Source of the DNA: Blattamonas nauphoetae
Taxonomy: Eukaryota > Preaxostyla > Oxymonadida
Assembly: GCA_033064195.1 (NCBI GenBank)
Contig: JARBJD010000449.1
Coordinates: 1-49,018, forward strand
Direction of reading: 5' to 3'
Length of the DNA stretch: 49,018 nt
This document shows positions 1 to 8,728 of this stretch, piece after piece; positions within the stretch are counted from its first letter, which is position 1, and each line of letters starts with the position of its first letter. The translations under genes were made by a program, and so were the position numbers. Under the pieces are notes generated by a model that was not told the DNA's origin, did not search any database, and saw nothing but the letters and a program-made list of their open reading frames with translations.

Positions 1-2499
1 TCCATTTCCATCCTCTTTCTCTTCTTCCCTCCCACTTTGTGTGTCTTCCTGTTCTCCTCCATCTCCATTTCCATCTCTTTCTTCCCTCCCACTTTGTGTG
101 TCTTCACTGTTCTCCCTCCATCTCCATTTCCATCTCTTTCTCTTCTTCCCTCCCACTTTGTGTGTCTTCACTGTTCTCCTCCATCTCCATTTCCATCTCT
201 TTCTCTTCTTCCCTCCCACTTTGTGTGTCTTCACTGTTCTCCTCCATCTCCATTTCCATCTCTTTCTCTTCTTCCCTCCCCACTTTGTGTGCTTCACTGT
301 TCTCCTCCATCTCCATTTCCATCTCTTTCTCTTCTTCCTCCCACTTTGGTGTGTCTTCACTGTTCTCCTCCATCTCCATTCCATCTCTTTCTCTTCTTCC
401 CTCCCACTTTGTGTGTCTTCCACTCAGTTCTCCTCCATCTCCATTTCCATCTCTTTCTCTTCTTCCCTCCCACTTTGTGTGTCTTCCTGTTCTCCTCCAT
501 CCATTTCCATCTCTTTCTCTTCTTCCCTCCATTCCTCTTTGCTCTTCTTCCACTGTGTCTCCTCCATCTCATTTTCCATCTCTTTCTCTTCTTCCCTCCC
601 ACTTTGTGTCTTCACTGTTCTCCCTCCATCTCCATTTCCATCTCTTTCTCTTCTTCCCTCCCACTTTTGTGTGTCTTCCACTGTTCTCCTCCATCTCCAT
701 TTCCATCTCTTTCTCTTCTTCCCTCCCACTTTGTGTGTCTTCACTGTTCTCCTCCATCTCCATTTCCATCTCTTTCTCTTCTTCCTCCCACTTTGTGTGT
801 CTTCACTGTTCTCCTCCATCTCCATTTCCATCTCTTTCTCTTCTTCCCTCCCACTTTGTGCGTCTTCACTGTTCTCCTCCATCTCCATTTCCATCTCTTT
901 CTCTTCTTCCCTCCCACTTTTGTGTCTTCACTGTTCTCCTCCATCTCCATTTCCATCTCTTTCTCTTCTTCCCTCCCACTTTGTGTGTCTTCACTGTTCT
1001 CCTCCATCTCCATTTCCATCTCTTTCTCTTCTTCCCTCCCACTTTGTGTGTCTTCACTGTTCTCCTCCATCTCCATTTCCATCTCTTTCTCTTCTTCCCT
1101 CCCACTTTGTGTGTCTTCACTGTTCTCCTCCATCTCCATTTCCATCTCTTTCTCTTCTTCCCTCCCACTTTGCGTGTCTTCACTGTTCTCCTCCATCTCC
1201 ATTTCCATCTCTTTCTCTTCTTCCTCCCACTTTGTGTGTCTTCACTGTTCTCCTCCATCTCCATTTCCATCTCTTTCTCTTCTTCCCTCCCACTTTGTGT
1301 GTCTTCACTGTTCTCCTCCATCTCCATTTCCATCTCTTTCTCTTCTTCCCTCCACTTTGTGTGTCTTCACTGTTCTCCTCCATCTCCATTTCCATCTCTT
1401 TCTCTTCTTCCTCCCACTTTGTGTGTCTTCACTGTTCTCCTCCATCTCCATTTCCATCTCTTTCTCTTCTTCCCTCCCACTTTGTGTGTCTTCACTGTTC
1501 TCCTCCATCTCCATTTCCATCTCTTTCTCTTCTTCCTCCCACTTTGTGTGTCTTCACTGTTCTCCTCCATCTCCATTTCCATCTCTTTCTCTTCTTCCCT
1601 CCCACTTTGTGTGTCTTCACTGTTCTCCTCCATCTCCATTTCCATCTCTTTCTCTTCTTCCCTCCCACTTTGTGTGTCTTCACTGTTCTCCTCCATCTCC
1701 ATTTCCATCTCTTTCTCTTCTTCCCTCCCACTTTGTGTGTCTTCACTGTTCTCCTCCATCTCCATTTCCATCTCTTTCTCTTCTTCCCTCCCACTTTGTG
1801 TGTCTTCACTGTTCTCCTCCATCTCCATTTCCATCTCTTTCTCTTCTTCCCTCCCACTTTGTGTGTCTTCACTGTTCTCCTCCATCTCCATTTCCATCTC
1901 TTTCTCTTCTTCCCTCCCACTTTGTGTGTCTTCACTGTTCTCCTCCATCTCCATTTCCATCTCTTTCTCTTCTTCCCTCCCACTTTGTGTGTCTTCACTG
2001 TTCTCCTCCATCTCCATTTCCATCTCTTTCTCTTCTTCCCTCCCACTTTGTGTGTCTTCACTGTTCTCCTCCATCTCCATTTCCATCTCTTTCTCTTCTT
2101 CCCTCCCACTTTGTGTGTCTTCACTGTTCTCCTCCATCTCCATTTCCATCTCTTTCTCTTCTTCCCTCCCACTTTGTGTGTCTTCACTGTTCTCCTCCAT
2201 CTCCATTTCCATCTCTTTCTCTTCTTCCCTCCCACTTTGTGTGTCTTCACTGTTCTCCTCCATCTCCATTTCCATCTCTTTCTCTTCTTCCCTCCCACTT
2301 TGTGTGTCTTCACTGTTCTCCTCCATCTCCATTTCCATCTCTTTCTCTTCTTCCCTCCCACTTTGTGTGTCTTCACTGTTCTCCTCCATCTCCATTTCCA
2401 TCTCTTTCTCTTCTTCCCTCCCACTTTGTGTGTCTTCCCTGTTCTCTTCTCTCTCCCTCTCCATCTCCTGCTCTTCTTCCCTCCCACTTTGTGTGTCTT
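1..2499. repeat. 63-bp minisatellite, about 40 copies
   Basis: A pyrimidine-rich unit (CACTTTGTGTGTCTTCACTG at one edge, then clusters of CTCCATCTCCATTTCC and TCTTTCTCTTCTTCC) recurs every 63 bp from the left window edge. Sixty-three bases is 21 codons and the unit has no stop in several frames, so very long open frames appear on both strands. These follow from the repeat and are not evidence for genes. Units before about 1540 carry many single-base insertions or deletions, while those from about 1540 to 2420 are essentially identical, suggesting recent local homogenisation or expansion. The last full unit (about 2421-2499) is divergent, as expected at an array edge. Read on the minus strand, the unit would give an acidic Glu/Met-rich 21-residue peptide. 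Confidence 0.97.
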
Positions 2500-2560
2500 T
2501 TAAACAAACCGAGGTTCCTTCCAGCGAGATGTGGTCTGCAATGGGCTTCGGTCCAAATTG
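2500..2560 (+). repeat. DIRS inverted terminal repeat (3' end of element)
   Basis: It starts TTAAACAAACC and continues GGTTCCTTCCAGCGAGATGT through to about 2560. From about 2511 it matches the reverse complement of the right end with only a few differences. The outermost 22 bases are repeated in inverted form at 2806-2827. Confidence 0.88.
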
Positions 2561-2685
2561 TGAACCGTATGGAAGAGAAACACTTCAATGAGAAACATTA
2601 AACTCCCATTTTTTCCAATCACAGGGAAATCCTCAGTGATGGAGACTGTCGGTTACGACGAAAGGAAGGAAACAAAAAATTAGTG

Positions 2686-2799
2686 CTTGTAACAGAAAAT
2701 CCCCAACGGAGAGCAAAAAACTGTTACAAGTCTTGTAAAGAGTGTCCCAAAGGGGCACGAAGAACTGGTCATCTGCTTCCTCGCGGCTTGTGGAAGCAG
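2686..2799 (+). ncRNA. Structured RNA-like hairpin module in DIRS
   Basis: Three stem-loops lie in a row. Hairpin A pairs CTTGTAACAG (2686-2695) perfectly with CTGTTACAAG (2721-2730) around AAAATCCCCAACGGAGAG. Hairpin B is GTGTCCC-AAA-GGGGCAC (2742-2758). Hairpin C pairs CTGCTTCC with GGAAGCAG (2773-2799). A related series occurs in the MITE at 23408-23527. No known RNA family was recognised. The strand is shown as + only because the motif was read that way; the element's transcript would be the minus strand. A structured transcript is inferred, not shown. Confidence 0.45.
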
Positions 2800-2805
2800 G
2801 TAAAC

Positions 2806-2875
2806 GAAGGAACCTCGGTTTGTTTAAAGCACCGCCCTCCGGTAGGTGCATCCCAAACCTCGGTTCCTTCCAGCG
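2806..2875. repeat. DIRS internal complementary region
   Basis: Bases 2806-2827 are the reverse complement of the left element end, and 2828-2875 are the reverse complement of the right end apart from one base in a run of C. The joint TTTAA/AGCACC is the circular junction expected from the DIRS replication model, where this region templates joining of the two ends. Confidence 0.9.
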
Positions 2876-2967
2876 AGCCTTGAAAGAATCAAAGAGAAAG
2901 AGAAGTGTATGAGGAATATTAATAGAGCATCCCTGAGATGCTGGGTGATCCACTTCGACATGTGCCA

Positions 2968-5781
2968 CTAGTCCGCTGGTAGACCGTGATTCCCCGTCAG
3001 GGGCTGCCACCAAGCCGCGGCGAGGGTCGAGCCAGCGCCTTCGTACAGTACGGGTCTAGCGTAGTATTCGTCAGCTGTTGTGGAGCCAGGGCTCCAGCCA
3101 ACGTGCGCATTGAGCATTCGTAAGCTCACACGTCTCTCCAGACGCAGGTAGCTGATCGCCGCATGCTTGATCGTGTAAGGGCCGTAATTCGATGCCAGGC
3201 CGAGTTCAGTGAGAACCATCTTGAGCTTGTCGGTGACTCTCTGCTGGCTCAGTGCTTTGCCAGTCGCAAAGTCAATCCACACTTTGTCGAGTTCCGCATA
3301 GGGAAGGTCCGCGAGCCGTGGTGTAGCTGCCATGACATTCTGTCGGTGCTGACGAAGAGCAACGAATGGTGAGTACTCGGGAGGACCCTCGTCCCTGGTG
3401 TATCGTTGGTGGTATGCTTGCTGGTTCTGCTTCTGCTTGATTGAGATGATCACGTGGTTGATGCCGCCGTCGGTCGTGGGCCTCGGCCATTCCACTCGCT
3501 TCCATTTCAATGCGAGGAGTTCTTCCCGACGACAACATGAGTATGCCAAGATCAACGCCATTGTCCTTGTCTGCTGTAGGTCTTCGTCTGAGGCTGCCGC
3601 GTCGTAGGAGTCTCTCGCCCAGGCTAGTAGCAGATTGATGTCCCACATGTCAGTATAGAAGGGTTGCGTGCTTCGAGGCTTCTTCCTTGCAATCAGTCGC
3701 TGCATTGAGCGGAGAGCTGTCTTCTCATGAGCAAGACGTGGATGAAAGAGCTGCAAGCTTGCTTTGACGTTCGTGACGAGCTGAGGTGGAGAAGTAGGAG
3801 CGTCTCTGAAACGTGCCTCGAGGTAGAGTGCAAACTCCGAAAGGATCTTCTGGATGTTGGTATCCCGATTGATCAGGAAGGGTTCTGAGTAATCTTTCTC
3901 TCCACAGAAGGACTCGAAAAGAGTCCAAGCTCGTTTCCATCTGCTCTGCGACTTGTATCGCCCCTCTTCCAACTGGATCAGGGCCTCCTCCCAATTGTCC
4001 GCCTTGCAGAGTCTCCTGAAGAACGGAGAGGGAGGATCGCCGATCACTCGAGGAGAGTGGCTAATATCTGCCCCGGAGGGAGTTTCAGATCTTCGAGTAG
4101 AGTGTCGAGAGCCGCCATCTGGGTGTATTCCCCCAATTCCATCTGCTTGCAGTTCAGTTGACCAAGAAGAGTTGACCAAGGTTGGCCCTTCCACGAAGGG
4201 GTGATCAGAACAGACCGTCGAGGCCTCTGAGTGAGCAGCTTCCTCACTACCTTCACGATCAGGAGAATGGGGGGGGTGAATCAGAAGATCTGTCATCTCT
4301 GACCAATTTAGGAACATCACCCCCCTTCCAGCTCCTGCGTCTTCCTCGGAGAGAGAGAAGAACGCTTCGCATTGTCTGTTCTTGGCGCTCGCGAACATGT
4401 CCGTCCGTGGAACGAAGTTCCATTCGACTCGGAGTTTTTCCATTGCTTGTGGGAGAAGATGATATTCGCCATGAGGCGGGAGGCGAGATAGCGCGTCCGA
4501 GATCCCGTTCGCTTTGCCTGGGAGATGATGGATTGAAGAGAGGCGGAAATTGAGGCGTTTGAATGTTTCCAGTACAGTTCTGGTAATGTGTAGGAGTGGC
4601 TGGCCGGCTCGTTGTCTTCGAAGATTGTGGACTGTCGCGGTGTTGTCCGAGAGGAAGGAGACGGATTCGACTTGGCTTGACCTGAGATGAGGAGTCGCTG
4701 CGAGGAGGGCCTGACGAACAGCGGCTGTCTCTTTCCAGTTGCTTGTCTGGCTGCGATCCTTGTCGCCCCAGAGACCGTGGAAGTAGACAGTTGAGCCATT
4801 CATCTGGAGAATCGCGCCCCAGCCCGTGGGACTGGCGTCCGTTGTAATCAGGGCTTGTGCTTCGGTTGGTCTGAAGGAGAGCGGTAGGTTGTGTTTCAGT
4901 CTCCGTTTCCAGAATTGCGTCTCTCCCAAGAGTTGGGGATTCAGTTGAACTCGTCCCCTCCAACCGTACCTCCTGACCGCAGTCGAGAGAAAGGAGTGGT
5001 GCCGTCTGAGATACAGGCTCGCCTCCGGAATTGAGATCCGCAAGAAGTTGAGGGAGCCGATTAAGCCCGCAAGGCGTTTGACTGGGGTCTCCTCTCTGTT
5101 CAGGCACAGCTTCGTGTGCGACTTGAGGTTGCTGCGAATGTTTCTGCGTCTCGAATCTGTCAGTCTGACCGTCTGCGTTGAAGAGTTGATCGCCCAACCC
5201 AAGAATTCCACCTCTTGGCTGGGCTGGAGTCGGCATTTGCTCTCTGATATCACAAACCCAAGCTCGCGGAGTCTGCTGACTGCCCGTTCTGTCTTCGTGC
5301 TGGCCTCTTCCTTGGTATCGCTGATCAAAAGCAGGTCGTCCAAATAGAAGACGATTGAGATATTCAGCTCCGTTCGGAGCGCTTTGACTGCCAGCTTCAT
5401 TGTATCTGAGAAGGTGTGAGGCGCTGTTGCCAGGCCGAAGGGGAGGGCGTTGAATTGGTATGTCTTGCCCTGAAACTGGAAACAGAGGTACTTCCTTAGC
5501 GGTTCGGCGAGGTGTATGTGAAGATAGGCAGACTGGATGTCCACCGTTGTCAGCCAAGCTCCCTCCCTGATCAAGGGAAAGGCCGATTGCACACTCTCCA
5601 TCTTGAAGTGTGTCGTCCGGATCTCCCGGTTTAGTCTGGAAGCATCGATGATCTTGCGATGCTTCCCTCCCTTCTTTCCGACCAAGAAGGTCGGAAGAAT
5701 GAGGACTGCCGCTGAGGGAGGTATCTCCGAAACCGCCCCGATCTTCACCTCCTCTGCGAGTAGCTGAGCATAAACTTCCAT
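2968..5781 (-). CDS. DIRS reverse transcriptase / RNase H / tyrosine recombinase
   Basis: This is a 937-codon open frame. The first third is a reverse transcriptase with a fingers motif (KHRKIIDASRLNREI, about residues 40-55) and the catalytic FYLDDLLLIS motif near residue 150. RNase H follows, with ITTDASPTGWGAIL near residue 315, the glutamate in WKETAAVRQALLA, and SVSFLSDNTATVH. The C-terminal part has the tyrosine-recombinase pattern: SCCRREELLALKWKRV, then LNAHVGWSPGSTTADEYY with its terminal tyrosine. This order places it in the DIRS/PAT/Ngaro group, and the flanking inverted repeats plus internal complementary region favour DIRS proper. The middle section between RNase H and recombinase is less well conserved. 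It copies element RNA and integrates the circular product. It is treated here as a fossil element. Confidence 0.9.
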   Translation of the reverse strand: MEVYAQLLAEEVKIGAVSEIPPSAAVLILPTFLVGKKGGKHRKIIDASRLNREIRTTHFKMESVQSAFPLIREGAWLTTVDIQSAYLHIHLAEPLRKYLCFQFQGKTYQFNALPFGLATAPHTFSDTMKLAVKALRTELNISIVFYLDDLLLISDTKEEASTKTERAVSRLRELGFVISESKCRLQPSQEVEFLGWAINSSTQTVRLTDSRRRNIRSNLKSHTKLCLNREETPVKRLAGLIGSLNFLRISIPEASLYLRRHHSFLSTAVRRYGWRGRVQLNPQLLGETQFWKRRLKHNLPLSFRPTEAQALITTDASPTGWGAILQMNGSTVYFHGLWGDKDRSQTSNWKETAAVRQALLAATPHLRSSQVESVSFLSDNTATVHNLRRQRAGQPLLHITRTVLETFKRLNFRLSSIHHLPGKANGISDALSRLPPHGEYHLLPQAMEKLRVEWNFVPRTDMFASAKNRQCEAFFSLSEEDAGAGRGVMFLNWSEMTDLLIHPPHSPDREGSEEAAHSEASTVCSDHPFVEGPTLVNSSWSTELQADGIGGIHPDGGSRHSTRRSETPSGADISHSPRVIGDPPSPFFRRLCKADNWEEALIQLEEGRYKSQSRWKRAWTLFESFCGEKDYSEPFLINRDTNIQKILSEFALYLEARFRDAPTSPPQLVTNVKASLQLFHPRLAHEKTALRSMQRLIARKKPRSTQPFYTDMWDINLLLAWARDSYDAAASDEDLQQTRTMALILAYSCCRREELLALKWKRVEWPRPTTDGGINHVIISIKQKQNQQAYHQRYTRDEGPPEYSPFVALRQHRQNVMAATPRLADLPYAELDKVWIDFATGKALSQQRVTDKLKMVLTELGLASNYGPYTIKHAAISYLRLERRVSLRMLNAHVGWSPGSTTADEYYARPVLYEGAGSTLAAAWWQPLTGNHGLPAD

Positions 5782-6271
5782 CTGTTGAGGGCTGCCGCGG
5801 AATGGGAGGGCCGGTTTGAGTTGCCGGAGTCGGTCGGGCGACTCCGGTTCCTTCCATTCCCAGCAGGCGCCAGATGCTATTAAAGTCTTCCCACCAATAC
5901 TCTCCCACAGTGGGAGCCTGTCTGCCAGTCTCCCTGTTATCTTCGTGTCCGCGACTAGTTGCCCCCGAACCTGCCGTTCCTGTTGTTCGGGTTCCGTCCG
6001 TTGTATTTTCCGGGGGGACGGCGGAACCCCCTCTGGATGAGAAACTGGACCCAGTGTTCAGATGCGCGACAACTGTTGGGGCGACCATCTGTGTCGCATG
6101 ATCCAGGTTCGTGGCAGCGAGTTGGAATGGTTGTGGAGGTGCTACGAGGAGATTTTCTGCCACCTCCGCCGGTCGTGGAATGTCCATTGCTGTAGCCATT
6201 GCTCTGAGGTCTGATTGGAATACATAGCGCGCGTGGTGGGAGCGGGAAGCTGCGTCTGCTGTGTTTAGCAT
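5782..6271 (-). other. DIRS gag-pol linker reading frame (N-terminal part of second ORF)
   Basis: A frame opening at an ATG at 6271 runs on the minus strand towards the polymerase gene. Its start overlaps the stop of the gag-like gene by one base (TGATG), an arrangement suited to reinitiation. The product is rich in Gly, Pro, Thr and Arg and has a tryptophan-containing segment (WWEDFNSIWRLLG) just before the polymerase region. This position and composition are typical of DIRS elements, but no enzymatic domain is recognised. Confidence 0.5.
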
Positions 6272-7152
6272 CACGTCAAGGATCTTGGGAGGATCGCCGA
6301 GTTTCCGAGTCTGGACACTGCTTGGTAGACATCACCCAAGAGAGCGACGGAAACAAGAGCTGACTGCGTTGCCATTTTCAATAAATGATCTTGTAGGCCA
6401 TGTGGGTCTGTAACAGGTGAGATTGTAGCTGCAAATTGGGCTTGTACGCCGAGGATCGTCTGCCATCGTTGCGAATCCCTGAACAGCTCGTCACGCAGCT
6501 GCGGGGCCAAAATAACATTTGTCCAGTCTCCAGTGAATTTTGGGTGCCTTCTCTTTAACTTCTGTTTGAATAAACGAGCTGGGTCTGGGGACGGGTGATA
6601 ATCTGAAGACGTGGTGTCGAAATCGTAATATGATGAGGAATCCGATGGTATTGTGATTGTCGGTATTGGCTTGCTGCTTGCTTTCTCAGCCTTCTTTCTT
6701 CGTTTCGCTTCCGCGTTGAGCTGGGCGATGGCGAAATCTCGCGCTTTCGCCCTTCTTGTTTTCTTGCGTCTACTGCGCTCGCCCGAAGAATTGCCACGAG
6801 AAGGTGATCGAATATGTTGCGGAGATGTCAGGTCTTCGACAGATGACTCTGAAGATGAATCTGAAGACGAATCTGTGTCTGATTCTGATCGCGCTTCCGG
6901 GCGTTGCCGCTTCACCTTCTTGATTGGACTCAAAGGCTGCTGGTGGGGGGCAGCTGTCTGAGCCTGCTGAAGCGTCGGTGAGAGGACCAAAGCCGGTTGA
7001 GGTGGTTGAATGTCCTCTTTCCTGTCAGCGGAAACGATCGATGGATGCGCCTCCACTAAGCCCGAATATATGAGATCGATCACGTCCCGAGGAATAGAAG
7101 GCAACGGGGCGGACGAAGAAGGTATTGTATTCTCAGAAGTGTTATCTGACAT
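6271..7152 (-). CDS. DIRS gag-like protein
   Basis: This 293-codon frame is the first gene of the DIRS element, starting just inside the right inverted repeat. The product is low in complexity near the start (Ser/Pro-rich), then has an acidic serine tract (SESDTDSSSDSSSESSVED) and a basic tract (RSRRKKTRRAKARDF) that could act as a nuclear-localisation or RNA-binding region. A better ordered C-terminal part follows, containing RHPKFTGDWTNVILAPQLRDE. The position, charge pattern and lack of enzymatic motifs fit a nucleocapsid-like gag of DIRS elements. Sequence similarity alone would not prove it. Confidence 0.65.
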   Translation of the reverse strand: MSDNTSENTIPSSSAPLPSIPRDVIDLIYSGLVEAHPSIVSADRKEDIQPPQPALVLSPTLQQAQTAAPHQQPLSPIKKVKRQRPEARSESDTDSSSDSSSESSVEDLTSPQHIRSPSRGNSSGERSRRKKTRRAKARDFAIAQLNAEAKRRKKAEKASSKPIPTITIPSDSSSYYDFDTTSSDYHPSPDPARLFKQKLKRRHPKFTGDWTNVILAPQLRDELFRDSQRWQTILGVQAQFAATISPVTDPHGLQDHLLKMATQSALVSVALLGDVYQAVSRLGNSAILPRSLT

Positions 7153-7157
7153 AAGAT

Positions 7158-7240
7158 CAATTTAGACCGAAGCCCATTGCAGACCACATCTCGCTGGAAG
7201 GAACCGAGGTTTGGGATGCACCTACCGGAGGGGCGGTGCT
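7158..7240 (-). repeat. DIRS inverted terminal repeat (5' end of element)
   Basis: This is the reverse complement of the left repeat over about 50 bases (CTCGCTGGAAGGAACC…). It also has an outer extension GGATGCACCTACCGGAGGGG to 7240 whose complement occurs in the internal complementary region. Confidence 0.88.
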
Positions 7241-7294
7241 CACTGTTCTCTTCCATCTCCATTTCCATCTCTTTCTCTAGTTCCCTCCCACTTT
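7241..7294. repeat. Terminal unit of the 63-bp minisatellite
   Basis: One divergent unit begins at CACTGTTCTC, exactly the point at which the left part of the array stops (…GTGTGTCTT at 2491-2499). Joining 2499 to 7241 restores a continuous unit, so this is the right end of the array displaced by the DIRS insertion. Confidence 0.9.
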
Positions 7295-7320
7295 GGATGT
7301 GGGGTGACTTTTGATTGCAG

Positions 7321-7488
7321 CGACAGCTCTTCCCTGCCCAGATGATCACGTCAGCTCGTCATGAACGTCCGGAACTGCAACGGTTCTTCTTCCACGCCTC
7401 ACATGGGATGTCGTTCGAAGCACAGAATATGCAAACCCAATTGTTCAGGAATTTCAACGATCTTGGCCACGAAATGAACAATCTCTGA
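7321..7488 (+). CDS. Possible terminal exon of a plus-strand gene, unknown
   Basis: A good 3' splice-site sequence, TGACTTTTGATTGCAG, ends at 7320. It is followed by 56 in-phase codons that look coding in composition (Gln/Phe/His-rich, e.g. PELQRFFFHASHGMSF and LFRNFNDLGHEMNNL) and end in TGA at 7486-7488. Reading upstream in the same phase hits a stop within the supposed intron. If correct, the minisatellite and DIRS element could lie in an intron of this gene. Alternatively a 48-codon frame starts at an internal ATG. No family was recognised. Confidence 0.35.
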   Translation, partial: RQLFPAQMITSARHERPELQRFFFHASHGMSFEAQNMQTQLFRNFNDLGHEMNNL

Positions 7489-7911
7489 CCAAATTCCAAC
7501 AACTCTCTCATTCCTCCTGTCTCCTCGTCCTTCGTCCGTGATGGTGTTGCGTTTGGAACGAGTTGACAGAAGTTAATTGACACATCATCGTGTGCGTCGA
7601 AAACGAGGCACTGTTTTCGTCAGTCTGGCGGGAGTCTTCTTGTTATGTCCATCCACGGAGTGAACCAATGATATACATCCAATCTATCCCGAATCCACTC
7701 TGTTCCACATTTGTGTCGTCGTTTGAAACGATTCCTTCTCATCAATTGCTCGTTCTCAGTTCTAACTTCTTCTTGATTCATCGATTATCACACTCATCAA
7801 AATGCTAATTTTCATTCTTCCTTTTACAATATATAATTCACCTAAATATCATTGTTTCACACATTCTTTATTTTGACCCATAACGAGTGATTTCCTTCCC
7901 ACTCCGACGGA
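7489..7911. other. No gene recognised
   Basis: Only short unconvincing open frames occur. This is presumably the upstream region of the ARM-family gene. The stretch before its ATG is A/T-rich (TTTACAATATATAATTC near 7825). Confidence 0.5.
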
Positions 7912-8107
7912 ATGACTGCGATTGACATGAAAACGGATGCCGCATCAAGTACTTTTCCCTCTGGTTTGTCTTCACACTGCTTATCATATTGTCTAGCTTG
8001 TGATCCTTTTCTGAGTTGGAGCGAAAAACAGTTTCAAACTGAATCTGAAAAGGCAGTTGTCTTTCGGTCTCTCGTTGCCACTGTGAAGTTACAACCTGTA
8101 TTCAATG
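7912..8107 (+). pseudogene. ARM-like family protein, piece 1 of 3 (N-terminus), interrupted by insertion
   Basis: This codes for an N-terminal segment including DPFLSWSEKQFQTESEKAVV and FRSLVATVKLQPVFN. It matches what I remember of a large oxymonad (Blattamonas) family of ARM/HEAT-like helical-repeat proteins of about 350 residues and unknown function. The ATG at 7912 is the first in frame; a second Met follows five codons on. The frame stops being family-like exactly at the 8-bp target duplication ATTCAATG. It resumes at 12257 in the correct phase (VFNV|SLEAKAVKLL), and a second element interrupts it at 12726. The three pieces (196 + 470 + 399 bases) add up to 355 codons including the stop, with no other defect. 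The gene was intact until the insertions. Confidence 0.8.
8100..8107. repeat. Target-site duplication ATTCAATG (left copy)
   Basis: It is identical to 12249-12256. The eight-base length is characteristic of hAT transposition. Confidence 0.85.
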
Positions 8108-8728
8108 TAGGCATGGGCACCAGTCACCGGACTCAAACTTTTCGGACTGACTCGATTTGGCCCTTTTTTTGTGGTTCTTTGAGAGGAATCGTGATTTTGT
8201 CGTTGTTGGTGTATTCAATGTGATTGTAATGTCTGAATTACATCAATATTTGTGGCAAATGCTTCTCTAATCATTGGATCGGTATGTGAGTTGATCAGCC
8301 CTAAATCACTACATGTGACAATGGAAAAAAAATCATGGATGTACTGTGACCTTAATTGCTCGCCGACAAAAGAAAACATCATTAAAACTGATTTTGAAAG
8401 AAAGTGATGAGAAACGAACATCAGGCATTGCGAAAGAAGCCGAACAAAGAACGAAGCCGTGAAGTGCTGCCGTGTCTGCGGGTACGGACGAATCACTCAC
8501 GCCAGCAGATGACACAACAGAGAGCACACGTACAGCGAATTCATCTCCTGCTTCAGCTTCTCGCTCTGCCCCTCTTCTTCAATTTTGAACGACAGGAGAG
8601 GAGACTAGTAGATATCAGTGTAGTCGATGAAAACGATTGAAGACAAGTTTCTTCGTCCACAAACTCGCCTGTCACCAACATCTCGTGGAGAGATTTCAGT
8701 GTGTCGACATTCGTAAAAAGTCGCGAGA

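Larger units (their letters stand above)
2500..7240 (-). mobile_element. DIRS-type tyrosine-recombinase retrotransposon
   Basis: This fossil retroelement of about 4.7 kb is on the minus strand. It has the DIRS layout: terminal inverted repeat, gag-like frame, reverse transcriptase/RNase H/tyrosine recombinase frame, internal complementary region, second inverted repeat. The ends are set by the internal complementary region at 2806-2875. That region contains the reverse complement of the left end (TTAAACAAACC…) fused directly to the reverse complement of the right end (…GGGCGGTGCT). There is no target duplication, as expected for recombinase-mediated insertion, and the target is the 63-bp minisatellite. 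The inverted repeats are nearly identical, which suggests a fairly young insertion. The element is structurally almost whole, with perhaps two to four apparent breaks in its coding frames. Confidence 0.9.

Noticed and set aside
37-2601. Open frames of 820-854 codons on the plus strand and up to 365 on the minus strand over the first 2.5 kb
   Set aside because: They are produced by a 63-bp stop-free tandem repeat and exist in several frames at once; there is no start context or non-repeat domain.
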